From assembly GCA_903917705.1 (NCBI GenBank), contig CAIXBQ010000131.1, forward strand, positions 22,124 through 86,123: a stretch of 64,000 nt of DNA. Direction: 5' to 3'. Below, in pieces: positions 1-9,859 of the stretch. This DNA is from an uncultured Verrucomicrobia subdivision 3 bacterium. Lineage in GTDB: Bacteria; Verrucomicrobiota; Verrucomicrobiia; Limisphaerales; UBA11358. The notes beneath the pieces are model-generated. The model was not told the origin of the DNA, searched no databases, and saw nothing but the letters and a program-made list of their open reading frames with translations. Each line of letters opens with the position of its first letter. Within the stretch, counting starts at the first letter, position 1. The position numbers and the translations under genes were made by a program.

Positions 1-728
1 AACAACGACACTGGTTCTACGCCGGTAAACGCGAGATTGTCCGCTACTGGATAAATCGCTGCCACCCTCTCAAGCTGACTGACCGGCTGGCTGACTGCGG
101 AGCTGGAACGGGCATATTTGTTGAGGAAATGCGCGCCAGATGCCAGGTAATGGCCTTGGACGATTTCGACGAATCGCTCCAACTGCTTTGCGCCCGGCTG
201 GGGAAAGATTGTGTGCTGAAAGGCAGTTGCACGGCGTTACCCCTGGCTGACAATTCGGTGGATGTGTTGACGGCACTGGATGTGATTGAGCATGTTGAAG
301 ATGATCAAGCTTCAGTTGGGGAATTTTTGCGAGTGTTGCAACCAGGAGGAATTGCCGTCATCACGGTTCCGGCGCTGATGGCCTTATGGAGCGACTGGGA
401 TGTGACCCTGCGGCATTATCGTCGATACAACGCATCGACATTGCGGAAAATAATTCCAGATGGATTTGAAATCCTGCACCTTGATTACGTCAATGTGGCT
501 GTGTTGCCGGTGGTTTTTTTGGTCCGCAAATTCCGCGCCTTGAAACAAAAACTGGGGTTCAGTGGAACGGCACGGTCAGAAGACCGGATTCCACCGGCAT
601 GGCTTAATCGTTTTTTGCAATGGCTTTTCGTCCGTTTGGCCTGCCAGAAAACCGTCTGTTTTCCGGCCGGCGTCGGCTTGCTCGCCGTTTTGCGTAAGAA
701 AAAACAGCCCGGCACCGGCAAACTTTAG
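1..728 (+). CDS. Class I SAM-dependent methyltransferase (5' end cut by window)
   Basis: The reading frame is open from the window edge (first full codon at 3), so the gene starts upstream; an internal ATG at 129 lies past the cofactor motif and is not the start. The SAM-binding motif I reads DCGAGTG at bases 93-113. It is followed by a TALDVIEHVEDD post-motif and an LQPGGIAVITVPA strand, typical of the Methyltransf_11/UbiE-like fold. The acceptor is unknown. It opens a block of polysaccharide genes and resembles the methyltransferase at 11003-11782, which shares the LWSDWDVTLRHYRRYN-type segment (there FSDFDAIQGHRRRY). It probably methylates a sugar or lipid-linked intermediate; that role is inferred from context. 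Confidence 0.85.
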   Translation, partial: QRHWFYAGKREIVRYWINRCHPLKLTDRLADCGAGTGIFVEEMRARCQVMALDDFDESLQLLCARLGKDCVLKGSCTALPLADNSVDVLTALDVIEHVEDDQASVGEFLRVLQPGGIAVITVPALMALWSDWDVTLRHYRRYNASTLRKIIPDGFEILHLDYVNVAVLPVVFLVRKFRALKQKLGFSGTARSEDRIPPAWLNRFLQWLFVRLACQKTVCFPAGVGLLAVLRKKKQPGTGKL

Positions 729-1003
729 GTTGAAAAACCTACTGTCATCAGGTTGGCACGAGCAAATATATTGGGGGTCCGGGCTGGCACCGCAATCCCC
801 TACGGAAGAATAGTAAAATTATCCTGTCCGATCCTCTGTGCGTCAGTTCCATCAGGTGTTCAAACAACTTGATGGCTGGGTTGTTCTTTGTTACATGAAC
901 CGCGTCATTTCATTTCCATGAGCGACCTCGCCATCCCGGTTGCGGCCCTCGGCAATTTGCCGGGCGTCCTCCGCGTCGCCATTAATCAGAATGCCGGCCG
1001 GCC

Positions 1004-2413
1004 ATGATCAACCTCCTCAAAGCGGTCTTTCGATTTGCCGGCATAGACCGGGCCGTTTTTTTTTCGAACGCGGCGCAGGTTATGCGGCTGGTGACCGGGC
1101 CGATTTCGATGGCGCTGGTATTGCGCTACCTTACCCCCGAGATTCAAGGTTATTTCTACACTTTCTCCGGCATTGTCGCCATGCAGATTTTTCTGGAGAT
1201 GGGCTTTTCGCAAAACATCCTCCAGTTTGCATCGTTTGAGTTTGCCAAGTTGAACTTCACACCCCGGAAAACCCTGGAAGGCGATCTGGTGGCCCGGTCG
1301 CGGCTGATGTCCTTGGGGCGGCTGGCCTTTGCATATTATGCGGTGGCAGCCCTTGTTTTTCTGGTGGTGGTGGGGATTGGCGGGCATATATTTTTTTCCA
1401 TCTCCGGCAGTCATGGGATTGCCTGGCAGGGGGCCTGGTGGACCATCGTAATCTGCGCCTCGGTGTCCCTGGCAGTCAATCCGGCATGGGCTTTGCTGGA
1501 AGGCTGCAATCGGGTCGCCACGCTGGCGCAATTTCGTTTCTGGTCCACCCTGGCCGGTTTTCTGGTGAACGCCATCCTGTTGATGGCGGGCGCTGGGATC
1601 TACGCCTCTGCCCTCGGTTCGGTTTTCACCAATCTGCTGTCAGTCGGGTATCTTTTGATCTGCTGGCATCCGTTTTTCCGGCAGTTTTTGCAGTCGCCCC
1701 GGCATGGTACCATATCCTGGCGTCACGAAATCTGGCCCTTCCAGTGGCGGATTGCGGTGAGTTGGATGTCTGGCTACTTTATTTTTGACATCATGAATCC
1801 CGTCGCGTTTTACTTTTGCGGCGCTGCCGAGGCCGGCCGGTTCGGGATGAGCTTCCAACTGGTGCGGACGGTGTTAAATGTGGCCACCTCTTGGATCTAT
1901 ACAAAATGCCCGCGCTTTGGAATGTTGGTGGCGGCCAGAAAATGGAAAGAATTGGATTCGCTTTGGCGGCGGAGTACGGCGCAAGCCTTTCTGGCCTGCG
2001 TCTTGGGAATGATCCTGCTAATGGCGTTTATCCCGGTGGCCGGCCATTTCCTCCCGCAATTGCCCCGGCGTCTGGCTGGCGTTTGGGTCATGGCCTGGCT
2101 GGGTGGGGCGGAGGCGGTCCATCTCTTGATCCACGCCATGGTTATAGAAGTGCACGCCTACCGTCGCGAGCCATTCATGTGGTGGTCCGTCATATGCGGG
2201 GCATTGACCGCCGCGCTGATCGTGCTTCTGGTGCGGCCCTGGGGCGTCTATGGCGAGGCGGTCGGCTATGCGCTGGCACTTGGGATTATGTTCATACCCG
2301 CCCTCAAAATTTACCTCACCAAACGGCTGGAATATCGAAGGCTGGCAGATGATATGGATTACCACCAACCAGGTGAGGTGTTGCCGGGTGCCGAATCACC
2401 ATGTGTCATCTAA
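1004..2413 (+). CDS. Wzx-type polysaccharide flippase / oligosaccharide transporter
   Basis: A 469-residue, strongly hydrophobic protein with about 12 predicted membrane segments. The N-terminus (VMRLVTGPISMALVLRYLTP, then EIQGYFYTFSG) is the usual opening of MATE/MVF-like polysaccharide exporters, which flip undecaprenyl-linked oligosaccharides across the inner membrane. Length fits Wzx proteins (400-500 residues). It lies 33 bp before a GT2 gene on the same strand. No strong Shine-Dalgarno is seen at the ATG. The substrate is unknown; family assignment is firm, flippase role follows from the family and the surrounding glycosyltransferases. Confidence 0.8.
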   Translation: MINLLKAVFRFAGIDRAVFFSNAAQVMRLVTGPISMALVLRYLTPEIQGYFYTFSGIVAMQIFLEMGFSQNILQFASFEFAKLNFTPRKTLEGDLVARSRLMSLGRLAFAYYAVAALVFLVVVGIGGHIFFSISGSHGIAWQGAWWTIVICASVSLAVNPAWALLEGCNRVATLAQFRFWSTLAGFLVNAILLMAGAGIYASALGSVFTNLLSVGYLLICWHPFFRQFLQSPRHGTISWRHEIWPFQWRIAVSWMSGYFIFDIMNPVAFYFCGAAEAGRFGMSFQLVRTVLNVATSWIYTKCPRFGMLVAARKWKELDSLWRRSTAQAFLACVLGMILLMAFIPVAGHFLPQLPRRLAGVWVMAWLGGAEAVHLLIHAMVIEVHAYRREPFMWWSVICGALTAALIVLLVRPWGVYGEAVGYALALGIMFIPALKIYLTKRLEYRRLADDMDYHQPGEVLPGAESPCVI

Positions 2414-2445
2414 CGCCAGTTTCGGGAATGACGCGCTCTTGAAAT

Positions 2446-3447
2446 ATGAGTAACCAGCCATTGCTTACGGTTGCGATACCGACGTATAACCGGCCCAAAC
2501 AACTTGGCCAGACATTGTTGCGGCTGCTTCCGCAGATTAACGACAACTGGATACTGCACATCCATGACAACTGCTCGGACCAGCCCGTGGCGGAGTGTCA
2601 GGCTGAAATTCTCGCGCAGTTTGGATCCGGCCGGGTGCGCGTTTTTCGCAATGTGGTGAACATCGGTCTTTGCGGCAACATTTTGCGGGGCTTTGAGCAT
2701 GCAGTGACGCCCTGGCTGTCTATTCTGGCCGATGACGACGAAATCGCACCGGACTACCTCGCGGCGGTGTTGCAGGCCATCGGGAATCATCCCGACATGG
2801 TTTTCGCCACCTTCTCCAGCACCATCTTTGCGCGGCCGGCCGATTTTGTCACCGACGGGCTCGCGGACTTTTGTGCCAGAATGGACAACTGGTCCAACCT
2901 GCTGTTTTTGCCGTGCGGTCTTTACAACCGGCTAGCCATGGTGCCCCACCTCCGCCATGGTTACATCTATGCCTATTCGCTTGGACCCCAGATTGCGATT
3001 CTCCTGCAATGCCTGAAGGAAAATGGGGGAAAATGTTTTTTTTCCTCCCGAAAGGTGGTCACCTTTGTATCGCCCGAAGATGTGGTTTCGTGGTCCCGGC
3101 TCAATTTGAACGTGATGGCCCTGCTTTTGGAATTGATTCCGGACCGGGCTGGCCGGCTTGCCTTCTATGACCAGATGCGTCCGTATTTCATGAACCGTAG
3201 AGAGCTGGCTTTCCAGTTGATCCATCGCGCAAAAAAAACCGGGGAAGACGCCACCTGCATTTTTGATGTTCGCGCTTTTTGCCAGACGTGCTTCCGCCCG
3301 AACCTCCGCGGCCTGTTTGTTCATTTTTTCCTGCGCTATCTGGTGGCGCATCCCCGTTTGGGCCTCAAATTCATCCGGTTTTCCGGGAAGTTTTCCAGCC
3401 AGGCGGAAGACAAAGATACGGCCGCTGAATTATTCAAAGGCATTTGA
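2446..3447 (+). CDS. Glycosyltransferase family 2
   Basis: A 333-residue GT-A fold enzyme. The N-terminus has the GT2 opening TVAIPTYNRPKQL, the nucleotide-binding DNCSD at about residue 41, and a metal-binding ILADDDE motif with D96-D98. It would transfer a sugar from a nucleotide-sugar donor to a lipid-linked acceptor on the cytoplasmic face. There are no clear membrane segments. It follows the flippase gene and is separated by 42 bp from a convergent GT4 gene. Donor and acceptor cannot be read from sequence. Confidence 0.85.
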   Translation: MSNQPLLTVAIPTYNRPKQLGQTLLRLLPQINDNWILHIHDNCSDQPVAECQAEILAQFGSGRVRVFRNVVNIGLCGNILRGFEHAVTPWLSILADDDEIAPDYLAAVLQAIGNHPDMVFATFSSTIFARPADFVTDGLADFCARMDNWSNLLFLPCGLYNRLAMVPHLRHGYIYAYSLGPQIAILLQCLKENGGKCFFSSRKVVTFVSPEDVVSWSRLNLNVMALLLELIPDRAGRLAFYDQMRPYFMNRRELAFQLIHRAKKTGEDATCIFDVRAFCQTCFRPNLRGLFVHFFLRYLVAHPRLGLKFIRFSGKFSSQAEDKDTAAELFKGI

Positions 3448-3489
3448 GCAAAACAAGGGGCGGCTCTTTTCTTGGCAAGCCTTAACGGT

Positions 3490-4734
3490 TCAGCCCAATT
3501 TCAGCAGGCTTTTCTCAATCGCGTCCACCATTGCCTCCAGCGTGTGTTTGTTCCGAACCTCACTCTGCGCGTTCCGGCAAATCGTCTGAAATAAATTGGG
3601 ATCAACGCACAATTCGCGAACCGCCCGCGCACAATCCAGCGCGTCGCCCGCGCGGAACGTCATCGCCGTTTCGCGGTTGCGGAACAGTTCGCCGCTGCCG
3701 CCGGTCGTCGTGCCCACGACCGCCAGGCCGGACGCAATGGCCTCCAGCGGAGTGATGGCAAACGGCTCGTCCCATTCCGACGGGAAAACCAGAACATCGT
3801 GTTCGGCATAAATGCGCGGCAGTTCCGCGCGTGGCACCTTGCCCAGAAAATTCACCCCTCCTTCAATACCAAATTGCGCCGGCAGGCGGTGGAGTTGTTT
3901 TTCATAATCCGGATGCATGCCGCCACCGGCCAGCGTGAAAGAGAGGGCTTTGAAACCGGGCTCCTTCGCCAATAGCGCAAACGCGGCGATGGCCGTATGG
4001 ATGCCTTTTTGCGGAATCATCTGTCCGGTGTAGAGCAGTCGTTGCACCGGCCAGCGCTTGCGCGGTGTGGCAGGGAATTGCGCCGGATCTATGCCCCAGT
4101 GCGCCACGATGGATTTTTGTTTTGCGATGCGGATGCCGTTGTTTTCCGCAACTTTCCACAGGAATTTACTGGCGAAATGGCAGGGCTGGTTTTGCATCAC
4201 GGGCCGCCCGCGTACCAGAAAAGTATTGCCAAACGAAAACTGCACCAGCTTCGGCATCACGCCGCGTTCCGCACTCTTCCGGTCGGACTCGTTCACTCCA
4301 TCCGAATGGGTTAAGGGTTTGGCCGGGGCGAACCGCGCCAGCCACGCGCCGGTGCGCCATGAGACGAAATTGGTGTCCGACAAAAAGAACGCCAGGCGGC
4401 AGCCCTGCCAGCGCGCGGCGACCGGCAGCCACCGGCACAAACCCGACTGGTTCCAGAAATAGACGATATTCGGTAAAAAATATTTAACCGCCCGCCTGAG
4501 TTTGCGGCACTCGTCGCGTTTGCCGGGCGGCGGGCTGGCGCCATCTGGGGCGAAATGCAGCGACCGTTCCACATCCGTATCCGTGTCGGAAACCCCACCG
4601 AGGCGGAATGTGCTTGTGAGCACTCGCACGATATGGCCCCGGACGCGGAGTTTTTCGACAACGTCACGGCAACCCAGTTCGTAACCGCCGATGTGGTGCG
4701 GCGGATAAAGGTTGGTGACAACGAGGATTTTCAT
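3490..4734 (-). CDS. Glycosyltransferase family 4
   Basis: A 414-residue GT-B enzyme. The N-terminus has the acceptor-domain glycine loop (NLYPPHHIGGYELGCRDV), and the C-terminal domain has the donor-binding EPFAITPLE motif (E323 to E331, EX7E type) followed by ASGLAVVGTTTGGSGE. It is a retaining transferase that uses a nucleotide sugar. It starts 9 bp after the stop of another GT4 gene on the same strand, so the two are probably cotranscribed. A DTNFVSW segment before residue 130 is typical of GT4 enzymes in exopolysaccharide loci. Specificity is unknown. Confidence 0.88.
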   Translation of the reverse strand: MKILVVTNLYPPHHIGGYELGCRDVVEKLRVRGHIVRVLTSTFRLGGVSDTDTDVERSLHFAPDGASPPPGKRDECRKLRRAVKYFLPNIVYFWNQSGLCRWLPVAARWQGCRLAFFLSDTNFVSWRTGAWLARFAPAKPLTHSDGVNESDRKSAERGVMPKLVQFSFGNTFLVRGRPVMQNQPCHFASKFLWKVAENNGIRIAKQKSIVAHWGIDPAQFPATPRKRWPVQRLLYTGQMIPQKGIHTAIAAFALLAKEPGFKALSFTLAGGGMHPDYEKQLHRLPAQFGIEGGVNFLGKVPRAELPRIYAEHDVLVFPSEWDEPFAITPLEAIASGLAVVGTTTGGSGELFRNRETAMTFRAGDALDCARAVRELCVDPNLFQTICRNAQSEVRNKHTLEAMVDAIEKSLLKLG

Positions 4735-4743
4735 GTTGTCGCA

Positions 4744-6024
4744 CTATCGCATTTCGAGGCTGGCCCGGTAGCCGTGCAGGGTTGCCTCGGTAAACCGCTG
4801 CCACGAAAAGAGCTTGCAGCGTTGCAATGATTTTTGCCGGAGTTCAACGCGCAGAGTTTCCTGCCGGGAAACTTGCAGCAGCGCCTGACACCAGGCGTCC
4901 GTCTCCGTGGGCGGCAACAGAATGCCCGCATCGCCGACGACTTCGGGAATGGAGGTGGTGTTGGAGGCGATGACCGGGGTGCCGCACTGCATCGCTTCCA
5001 GCGGCGGGATGCCAAAACCCTCGGCGAGCGACGGAAACAAAAAGGCCGTCGCACCACTGTAAAGCGCCGCGAGATTTTCGTCTGGTATAAAACCCGTGAC
5101 CACGATCCGCGATCGGGCGCGCGGAAATTGTCCCAAGGCGGCGACCACGGCGGGGTTTCTGCCGGGATTCGGGCCGACGATGACAAGATTCGCATCCGTC
5201 AGTTCACCGGATTCAACCAGTGCGCCAAAGCAATGGATCAGGTGGGGAAAGTTTTTATGCGGGTCATGTGCGGAAAGCGAGAGAAAATACGGGCCGTCGG
5301 GGATTTTGAATTGCGCGCGGACGGCGGCGATTTTTTCGAAGTCATTGACTGGATGGAAAACTTTTTCATCCGCCGCCAGCGGCGTTACAAACACATGTTC
5401 GGGCCGGATGCGGGAAAGATTCAGGGCGTCGTTGCGGGTCGTTTCCGAGACGCAGAAGGCAAAATTGTCCGGCGTCAGACAGGCGAGCACGTCGTCCACG
5501 AAGGGTTTGATCCCGGGGGGGAAATAGCCGGGGTTTTTCAACGGTATGAAATCGTGCAGCGTGATGAATTTCCGCAGGCCCGCCTGCGCCTTCACCGCCG
5601 GTGGGAACGGCGTGTGCGGCGAATGAAAAATATCAGCGTTGCCCAGCATGGCCGGGGTCAGTCTGAATTCGCCACGGGTGCAGTTGCGGGCGGCTTCCGC
5701 CAGAACTTTCCGAGCGGCGCGGGCGGGTAGGCTGCGGTTGTCGAGGTTGCGATGGACGGTTCGGGACAACCGGCGGCCAAGCCGGCTGGCGCGGAGTTGC
5801 GCGGGGCTGAACCGCAGCTTTTCCGTTGGTGCGATGCCTTTGCCGGCCAGAAAATCAAAAGCCCCGGCAAGGTGTGAGGTGGCAACGAAGGAAAGTTCAC
5901 ACTGGCCCGATTCGACGAGGCCGTCGAAGAGGTGGCTGGCGACGCGTTGGGCGCCGCGGCGGGCGGACTGATCGTCGTGGCTGTGGCCGAGAAACGCAAT
6001 GTCCAGAATGACTTTGGGTTTCAT
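4744..6024 (-). CDS. Glycosyltransferase family 4 (mannosyltransferase-like)
   Basis: About 426 residues from the ATG at 6024; an upstream in-frame TTG at 6042 is less likely as the start. The C-terminal donor domain is classical: VIVGPNPGRN, VVTGFIPDENLAALYSGA, FPSLAEGFGIPPLEAM and CGTPVIASNTTSIPEV. This pattern is seen in WbaZ/MtfB-like mannosyl- and rhamnosyltransferases. The N-terminal half contains an FHSPHTPFPP segment and a FVSETTRND-like helix. It sits upstream of the GT4 at 3490 and probably acts in the same polysaccharide repeat-unit assembly. Sugar specificity is inferred only loosely. Confidence 0.88.
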   Translation of the reverse strand: MKPKVILDIAFLGHSHDDQSARRGAQRVASHLFDGLVESGQCELSFVATSHLAGAFDFLAGKGIAPTEKLRFSPAQLRASRLGRRLSRTVHRNLDNRSLPARAARKVLAEAARNCTRGEFRLTPAMLGNADIFHSPHTPFPPAVKAQAGLRKFITLHDFIPLKNPGYFPPGIKPFVDDVLACLTPDNFAFCVSETTRNDALNLSRIRPEHVFVTPLAADEKVFHPVNDFEKIAAVRAQFKIPDGPYFLSLSAHDPHKNFPHLIHCFGALVESGELTDANLVIVGPNPGRNPAVVAALGQFPRARSRIVVTGFIPDENLAALYSGATAFLFPSLAEGFGIPPLEAMQCGTPVIASNTTSIPEVVGDAGILLPPTETDAWCQALLQVSRQETLRVELRQKSLQRCKLFSWQRFTEATLHGYRASLEMR

Positions 6025-6135
6025 GTTCGGAAGGACCGGCAACGGGTATTAACGGCGTTGAATGGGAACGATAAGAGTCCGGGGGCGAGCAGCCCAACCG
6101 GTCGGCTGGTCGGAGAAATTCGGTTGGTTTGCATT

Positions 6136-6693
6136 TCAAGAGGTTGGGGCGTATTCAAACACAAATAGGTTGTTCAATCCAAATTGAAATGTCCGGTGGC
6201 AAACCAGCTGGAAGTGCGGCGGGCAAAATATCTTCGAAGTCTGTCGCACTTCGTATCCGTGGTGTTCCTCCAGTGACATGCCGTGGATGAGCCGGAGTTT
6301 CAGGAGGATGGCGAGGATCCGGTCCACGCCCGGCGAGGGGACGGTGATGATGACCCGGCCGCCCGGCTTGAGAAAACGGCGGCAGCCTTCGGCCAGCGAT
6401 GCGCCGGCTGCGGCTGGAAAATGTTCGAGCACCGCCAGCATGGTCACGGCGTCAAAAGGTTCCGCGTCCGGCATGTCCTGCGGGAAAAATCCGGGCAGCA
6501 ATTTAAAGTTTCCGCCATCCACCATCTGGCGCAGAGTTGGATCAATGCCCAGCCCGCCCGCGCCGAGAAAGTCCACGGTATGGAACAGCGCGCCGTCGTC
6601 GCTGCCGATATCCAGCACCCGCGCGCCCGGCTGTAAAAACGGCCGGGCCTGGGCGATGCGCCGGCGTTGCAGAAAATGATCAAGCCAGGTCAT
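6136..6693 (-). CDS. Class I SAM-dependent methyltransferase
   Basis: A 185-residue protein with motif I RVLDIGSDDGALF near residue 24, a DAVTMLAVLEHFP acidic/post-I region and FLKPGGRVIITVPSPG (motif III). It is short but complete for the fold. It overlaps the stop of the upstream GT2 gene by 4 bp (ATGA), so the two are translationally coupled. The GT2/methyltransferase pairing suggests the same lipid or sugar intermediate is modified by both; the acceptor is unknown. Confidence 0.82.
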   Translation of the reverse strand: MTWLDHFLQRRRIAQARPFLQPGARVLDIGSDDGALFHTVDFLGAGGLGIDPTLRQMVDGGNFKLLPGFFPQDMPDAEPFDAVTMLAVLEHFPAAAGASLAEGCRRFLKPGGRVIITVPSPGVDRILAILLKLRLIHGMSLEEHHGYEVRQTSKIFCPPHFQLVCHRTFQFGLNNLFVFEYAPTS

Positions 6694-7856
6694 CGGATCG
6701 ATTTAATGGTTTTCATCCCCAGCACGCTCAGAAAAAAACAGGAGAAGATGCTTTGCACGCCCAGCAGGATGAGCGTGGCTGCCGGAATGATCCGCCGTAG
6801 ATTTTCCTCCATCGATGGCAGCGGCCCGAACTGCGCCTGTTTCCACAGCCACACCGAGCGCAGTAGCAAGCCCAACCCCGCCGCCAGCACCAGCAGGCTG
6901 ACGGCGATGCCTTTTTCCAGGGTGAAAAAATCAAACAGGCGGTTGAACTTGGGATCTTCCGGCAGCAGCCCCTCCGCCATCGCAAACACTTTTGTGTAAA
7001 AGGCAAAGGCCGTCAGCTGAAAGCCCACGACGGCCGCCAGGCATGCCATCATTAGTGTGCCGACATCCAACACCACCCCGCCGATTTTGAGGCTATCCAC
7101 GGCCAGCACCGCCGCCATCACGACCCCCAGCGCTGACAGCAGCAGGCCCGGCATCAGAAACAGCCAGCGGGGCGAATATAGCAGCATAAACCGCAGATGC
7201 CGCCAGCCGTCGCGCCACGGCTTCAAATGCGGCGGCCGGGAGCGGCCATCCGGGTGCAAAGTGATAGGTACCTCGGAGATTTTCAACTGCTTTAACCTGG
7301 CCTTGATGACCATTTCCGAGGCGAATTCCATGCCGGTGGTTTGCAGCTCCATTTTCTCGTATGCTGTTCGGGTGAACCCGCGTAGGCCGCAGTGAAAATC
7401 GTGCGCGGGGCATTTGAAAAACAGCCGGCCGATGAACGACAGGATGGGATTGCCCAGCCAGTGGTTTTTCCAGGGCATGGCGCCGGGCATGATGGTGCCG
7501 CCTCCGACGGGCAGGCGGCAGCCCATGACCAGATCGTCGCCGGCCTGGAATCTTTTCACGAATCGGTCCGCCTCCGAAAAATCATAGCTGTCGTCCGCGT
7601 CGCCCATGATGATCCACTGGCCGCGTGCGGCGCGGACGCCGCCGCGCAGGGCATGGCCGTAGCCCTTTTCGGTTATGGCCACGACGCGGGCGCCGAGTTT
7701 TTCAGCAATGGCCGGCGAGCCGTCCGTGCTGCCATTGTCGGCGATGAGGATTTCGCCGGTAACGCCGGCGCGCTGCAGGCCGACTTTGGCTTTTTCGATG
7801 CAGCGGGCAATGGTCTCCGCCTCGTTCAGGCAAGGCATCAAAATCGTGAGTTCCAT
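6690..7856 (-). CDS. Polyprenol-phosphate glycosyltransferase, GT2 (DPM1-like with C-terminal membrane segments)
   Basis: 388 residues from the ATG at 7856; a TTG three codons upstream is an alternative. The N-terminal catalytic domain shows ILMPCLNEAETI, ADNGSTDGS and IIMGDADDSYDF (DxD), followed by a GLRGFTR segment, as in dolichol-phosphate mannose synthase-like enzymes. The last third carries about four hydrophobic segments. Such enzymes make polyprenyl-phosphate sugars that feed GT39/GT-C transferases on the periplasmic side; two GT39-like genes are present in this locus (13884 and 25908). The donor is unknown. Confidence 0.85.
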   Translation of the reverse strand: MELTILMPCLNEAETIARCIEKAKVGLQRAGVTGEILIADNGSTDGSPAIAEKLGARVVAITEKGYGHALRGGVRAARGQWIIMGDADDSYDFSEADRFVKRFQAGDDLVMGCRLPVGGGTIMPGAMPWKNHWLGNPILSFIGRLFFKCPAHDFHCGLRGFTRTAYEKMELQTTGMEFASEMVIKARLKQLKISEVPITLHPDGRSRPPHLKPWRDGWRHLRFMLLYSPRWLFLMPGLLLSALGVVMAAVLAVDSLKIGGVVLDVGTLMMACLAAVVGFQLTAFAFYTKVFAMAEGLLPEDPKFNRLFDFFTLEKGIAVSLLVLAAGLGLLLRSVWLWKQAQFGPLPSMEENLRRIIPAATLILLGVQSIFSCFFLSVLGMKTIKSIR

Positions 7857-7999
7857 GCGGGACAAAAGTTTGTTTCAGTTCTGCCGGACTGGCGAGCGTA
7901 AATTTCAGCGGTCAGGGGCGATGGGACTGGCCCCCAGACCTGTCGCATGATTTTCAGCGTTCCCAATGATTTGAATTGTGGCAGAATTTCAAAAATTCA

Positions 8000-8911
8000 A
8001 TGATGGAACAAACCAGCCAGGCTTGGAATATGAACGAGAATGTTGATTTGTCGCTGCAAGACATCGGTTTCTACTCGAAGCTTGATGGTAACGTGGTCAC
8101 TGCCGCCGCCATCGAGAAAATCCTGGACCGGCTGCCAAGCCGCGACCGGTGGTGTGTTGAATTCGGCGCTTGGGACGGGCTGGTCGGCTCGACTACGCGC
8201 GACTTGATTTTGAATCGCGGGTATTCGGCAGTTTTGATCGAAGGCAGCCGGGAAAGGTTTGCTGACCTGGAAAGAAATTACGCCGGCCGGCCCGAAGTCT
8301 TCACCCTGAACCGGTTTGTTGGCTTTACAGCGGACAACGGGCTGGATGCGCTTTTGTCCGGAACCCCGATCCCGCAGCAATTTGATTTTCTGACGGTGGA
8401 TATCGACGGCAACGACTATCACGTGTGGAATGCCATCTGCAAATACCGGCCCAAAGTGGTGATGATCGAATTCAATCCAACCATTCCAGCGGAGGTTCAT
8501 TTTGTCCAACCGGCCGATCCCGCGCTGAATCTGGGGAACAGTCTGGCAGCCCTGGTTGAACTTGGGAAAAAGAAAATGTATGAGCTGGTTGCCGTCATCG
8601 GCGTAAACGCATTTTTTGTGGCCCAGGACCTTTTTCCGGGCTTCGCTGTTACGGATAACCGGATTGCTGCCTTATGGACCAATCGCGATTGTGTGACGTA
8701 TTTTTTCACCGGCTATACCGGCCAGGTCTTTCTTCGTGGTTGCCGCAAGCTGCCATGGCACGACGACATTCCCCTGCGTGAGAACGACGTGCAAGTGCTG
8801 CCGGCATTTTTACGGAAGTATCCTCACACCCGGAAAAATCGTTTGTTTTACACTGCTCTGACAAACCCTTTCGAGCTGGTGAAAAAAATATTCAGACGGC
8901 TGGGGCGTTAA
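8000..8911 (+). CDS. FkbM-like Rossmann-fold protein, putative methyltransferase
   Basis: About 303 residues. Starts at 7976 (TTG), 8000, 8003 or 8030 are all possible and none has a good Shine-Dalgarno; 8000 is chosen as the first ATG. Residues after the start contain VEFGAWDGLVGSTTRDLI, the glycine-rich cofactor loop, followed by AVLIEGSRERFADLERNY, FLTVDIDGNDYHVW and VVMIEFNPTIP. These resemble FkbM-family methyltransferases often found in polysaccharide loci. The gene is divergent from the GT2 at 6690-7856. The methylated substrate is unknown, and catalysis is inferred. Confidence 0.6.
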   Translation: MMEQTSQAWNMNENVDLSLQDIGFYSKLDGNVVTAAAIEKILDRLPSRDRWCVEFGAWDGLVGSTTRDLILNRGYSAVLIEGSRERFADLERNYAGRPEVFTLNRFVGFTADNGLDALLSGTPIPQQFDFLTVDIDGNDYHVWNAICKYRPKVVMIEFNPTIPAEVHFVQPADPALNLGNSLAALVELGKKKMYELVAVIGVNAFFVAQDLFPGFAVTDNRIAALWTNRDCVTYFFTGYTGQVFLRGCRKLPWHDDIPLRENDVQVLPAFLRKYPHTRKNRLFYTALTNPFELVKKIFRRLGR

Positions 8912-8941
8912 TAAAACCGGCATACCATCACCATTCCTGCC

Positions 8942-9859
8942 ATGAAACGCGCCCTCATCGCCACCCTGTTTAACGAGGCGGACAATGTCTTGCGCTGGTG
9001 GGGCTGCATCCAGGCGCAAAAGGTTGTGCCGGATGAAATCGTCATTGTGGACGGCGGTTCCCGGGACGGGACCTGGGAACAATTGCAGTTGCTGGCCGCC
9101 GCTAGCAGGATATCCGTGAGGCTGGAGCAGCGCCGCTGCAACATTGCCGGTGGCCGTAACCGTGCGGTCGAACTGACCGGTGCGGAAATCATCGCCTGCA
9201 CGGACGCGGGCAGCTTTCTGGATCCCGGATGGTTCGGTGAAATTACCCGGCCCCTGCTGGAAAACCCACAGGTGGACGTGGTTGCCGGGCGCTCGGTGAA
9301 CCGGTTTGAAAACGAATTCCAAAAATATCTGGAACTCTTTGAAGGCCAGCCCGCCGAGCCGCGCACCACGGACGAAATCTATCCCTCTTCGCGCAATGTC
9401 GCGTTCCGGCGGCAGGCTTGGGCGGACGTGGGTGGCTATCCCGAATGGCTCACGCTGACTGCCGAGGATGCGCTTTTTAATTTCGGGTTGCACCAGATCG
9501 GTAAACGGTTTTTTTACAGCCCGACCGCCGTTGTGAGCTGGCCCGTGCGGGACACGGCGGCGGGCTATTTCAAGATGCTTTATGGCTATGGCTACGGCGC
9601 GGCGGAGGCGCAATTGTATGCGCCATATTTCCGGCGGCGGACGGTCATCGCCGCTTGTCCGCCGGTGCTGCTGCTATCGCGTTGGCGCTGGCGGCATTTC
9701 GGTTTCCGTTACCAGAAAAACTTGGCGAGCGCGCGCGGCTGGCTGGCCGGGTTGGTGCGCGGCCACCATCCGCCGCCGGGCTGGAAGCGGTTGAACGGTG
9801 TGCTGCTAAGCCCGCCGGCGCAAAATTATATACAAAAACAACCCCCCCGCCTCGGATGA
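8942..9859 (+). CDS. Glycosyltransferase family 2
   Basis: A 305-residue GT2 enzyme. It has ALIATLFNEADNVLRWW, VIVDGGSRDGTWE, CNIAGGRNRAVELTG and an ACTDAGSFLDPGWF segment with the metal-binding acidic residue (DAG instead of DxD). The C-terminal part has a SWPVRDTAAGYFKMLYGYGYG segment but no obvious membrane helix. Its stop overlaps the next GT4 start by 4 bp (ATGA), showing translational coupling. It lies 30 bp after the FkbM-like gene on the same strand. Confidence 0.86.
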   Translation: MKRALIATLFNEADNVLRWWGCIQAQKVVPDEIVIVDGGSRDGTWEQLQLLAAASRISVRLEQRRCNIAGGRNRAVELTGAEIIACTDAGSFLDPGWFGEITRPLLENPQVDVVAGRSVNRFENEFQKYLELFEGQPAEPRTTDEIYPSSRNVAFRRQAWADVGGYPEWLTLTAEDALFNFGLHQIGKRFFYSPTAVVSWPVRDTAAGYFKMLYGYGYGAAEAQLYAPYFRRRTVIAACPPVLLLSRWRWRHFGFRYQKNLASARGWLAGLVRGHHPPPGWKRLNGVLLSPPAQNYIQKQPPRLG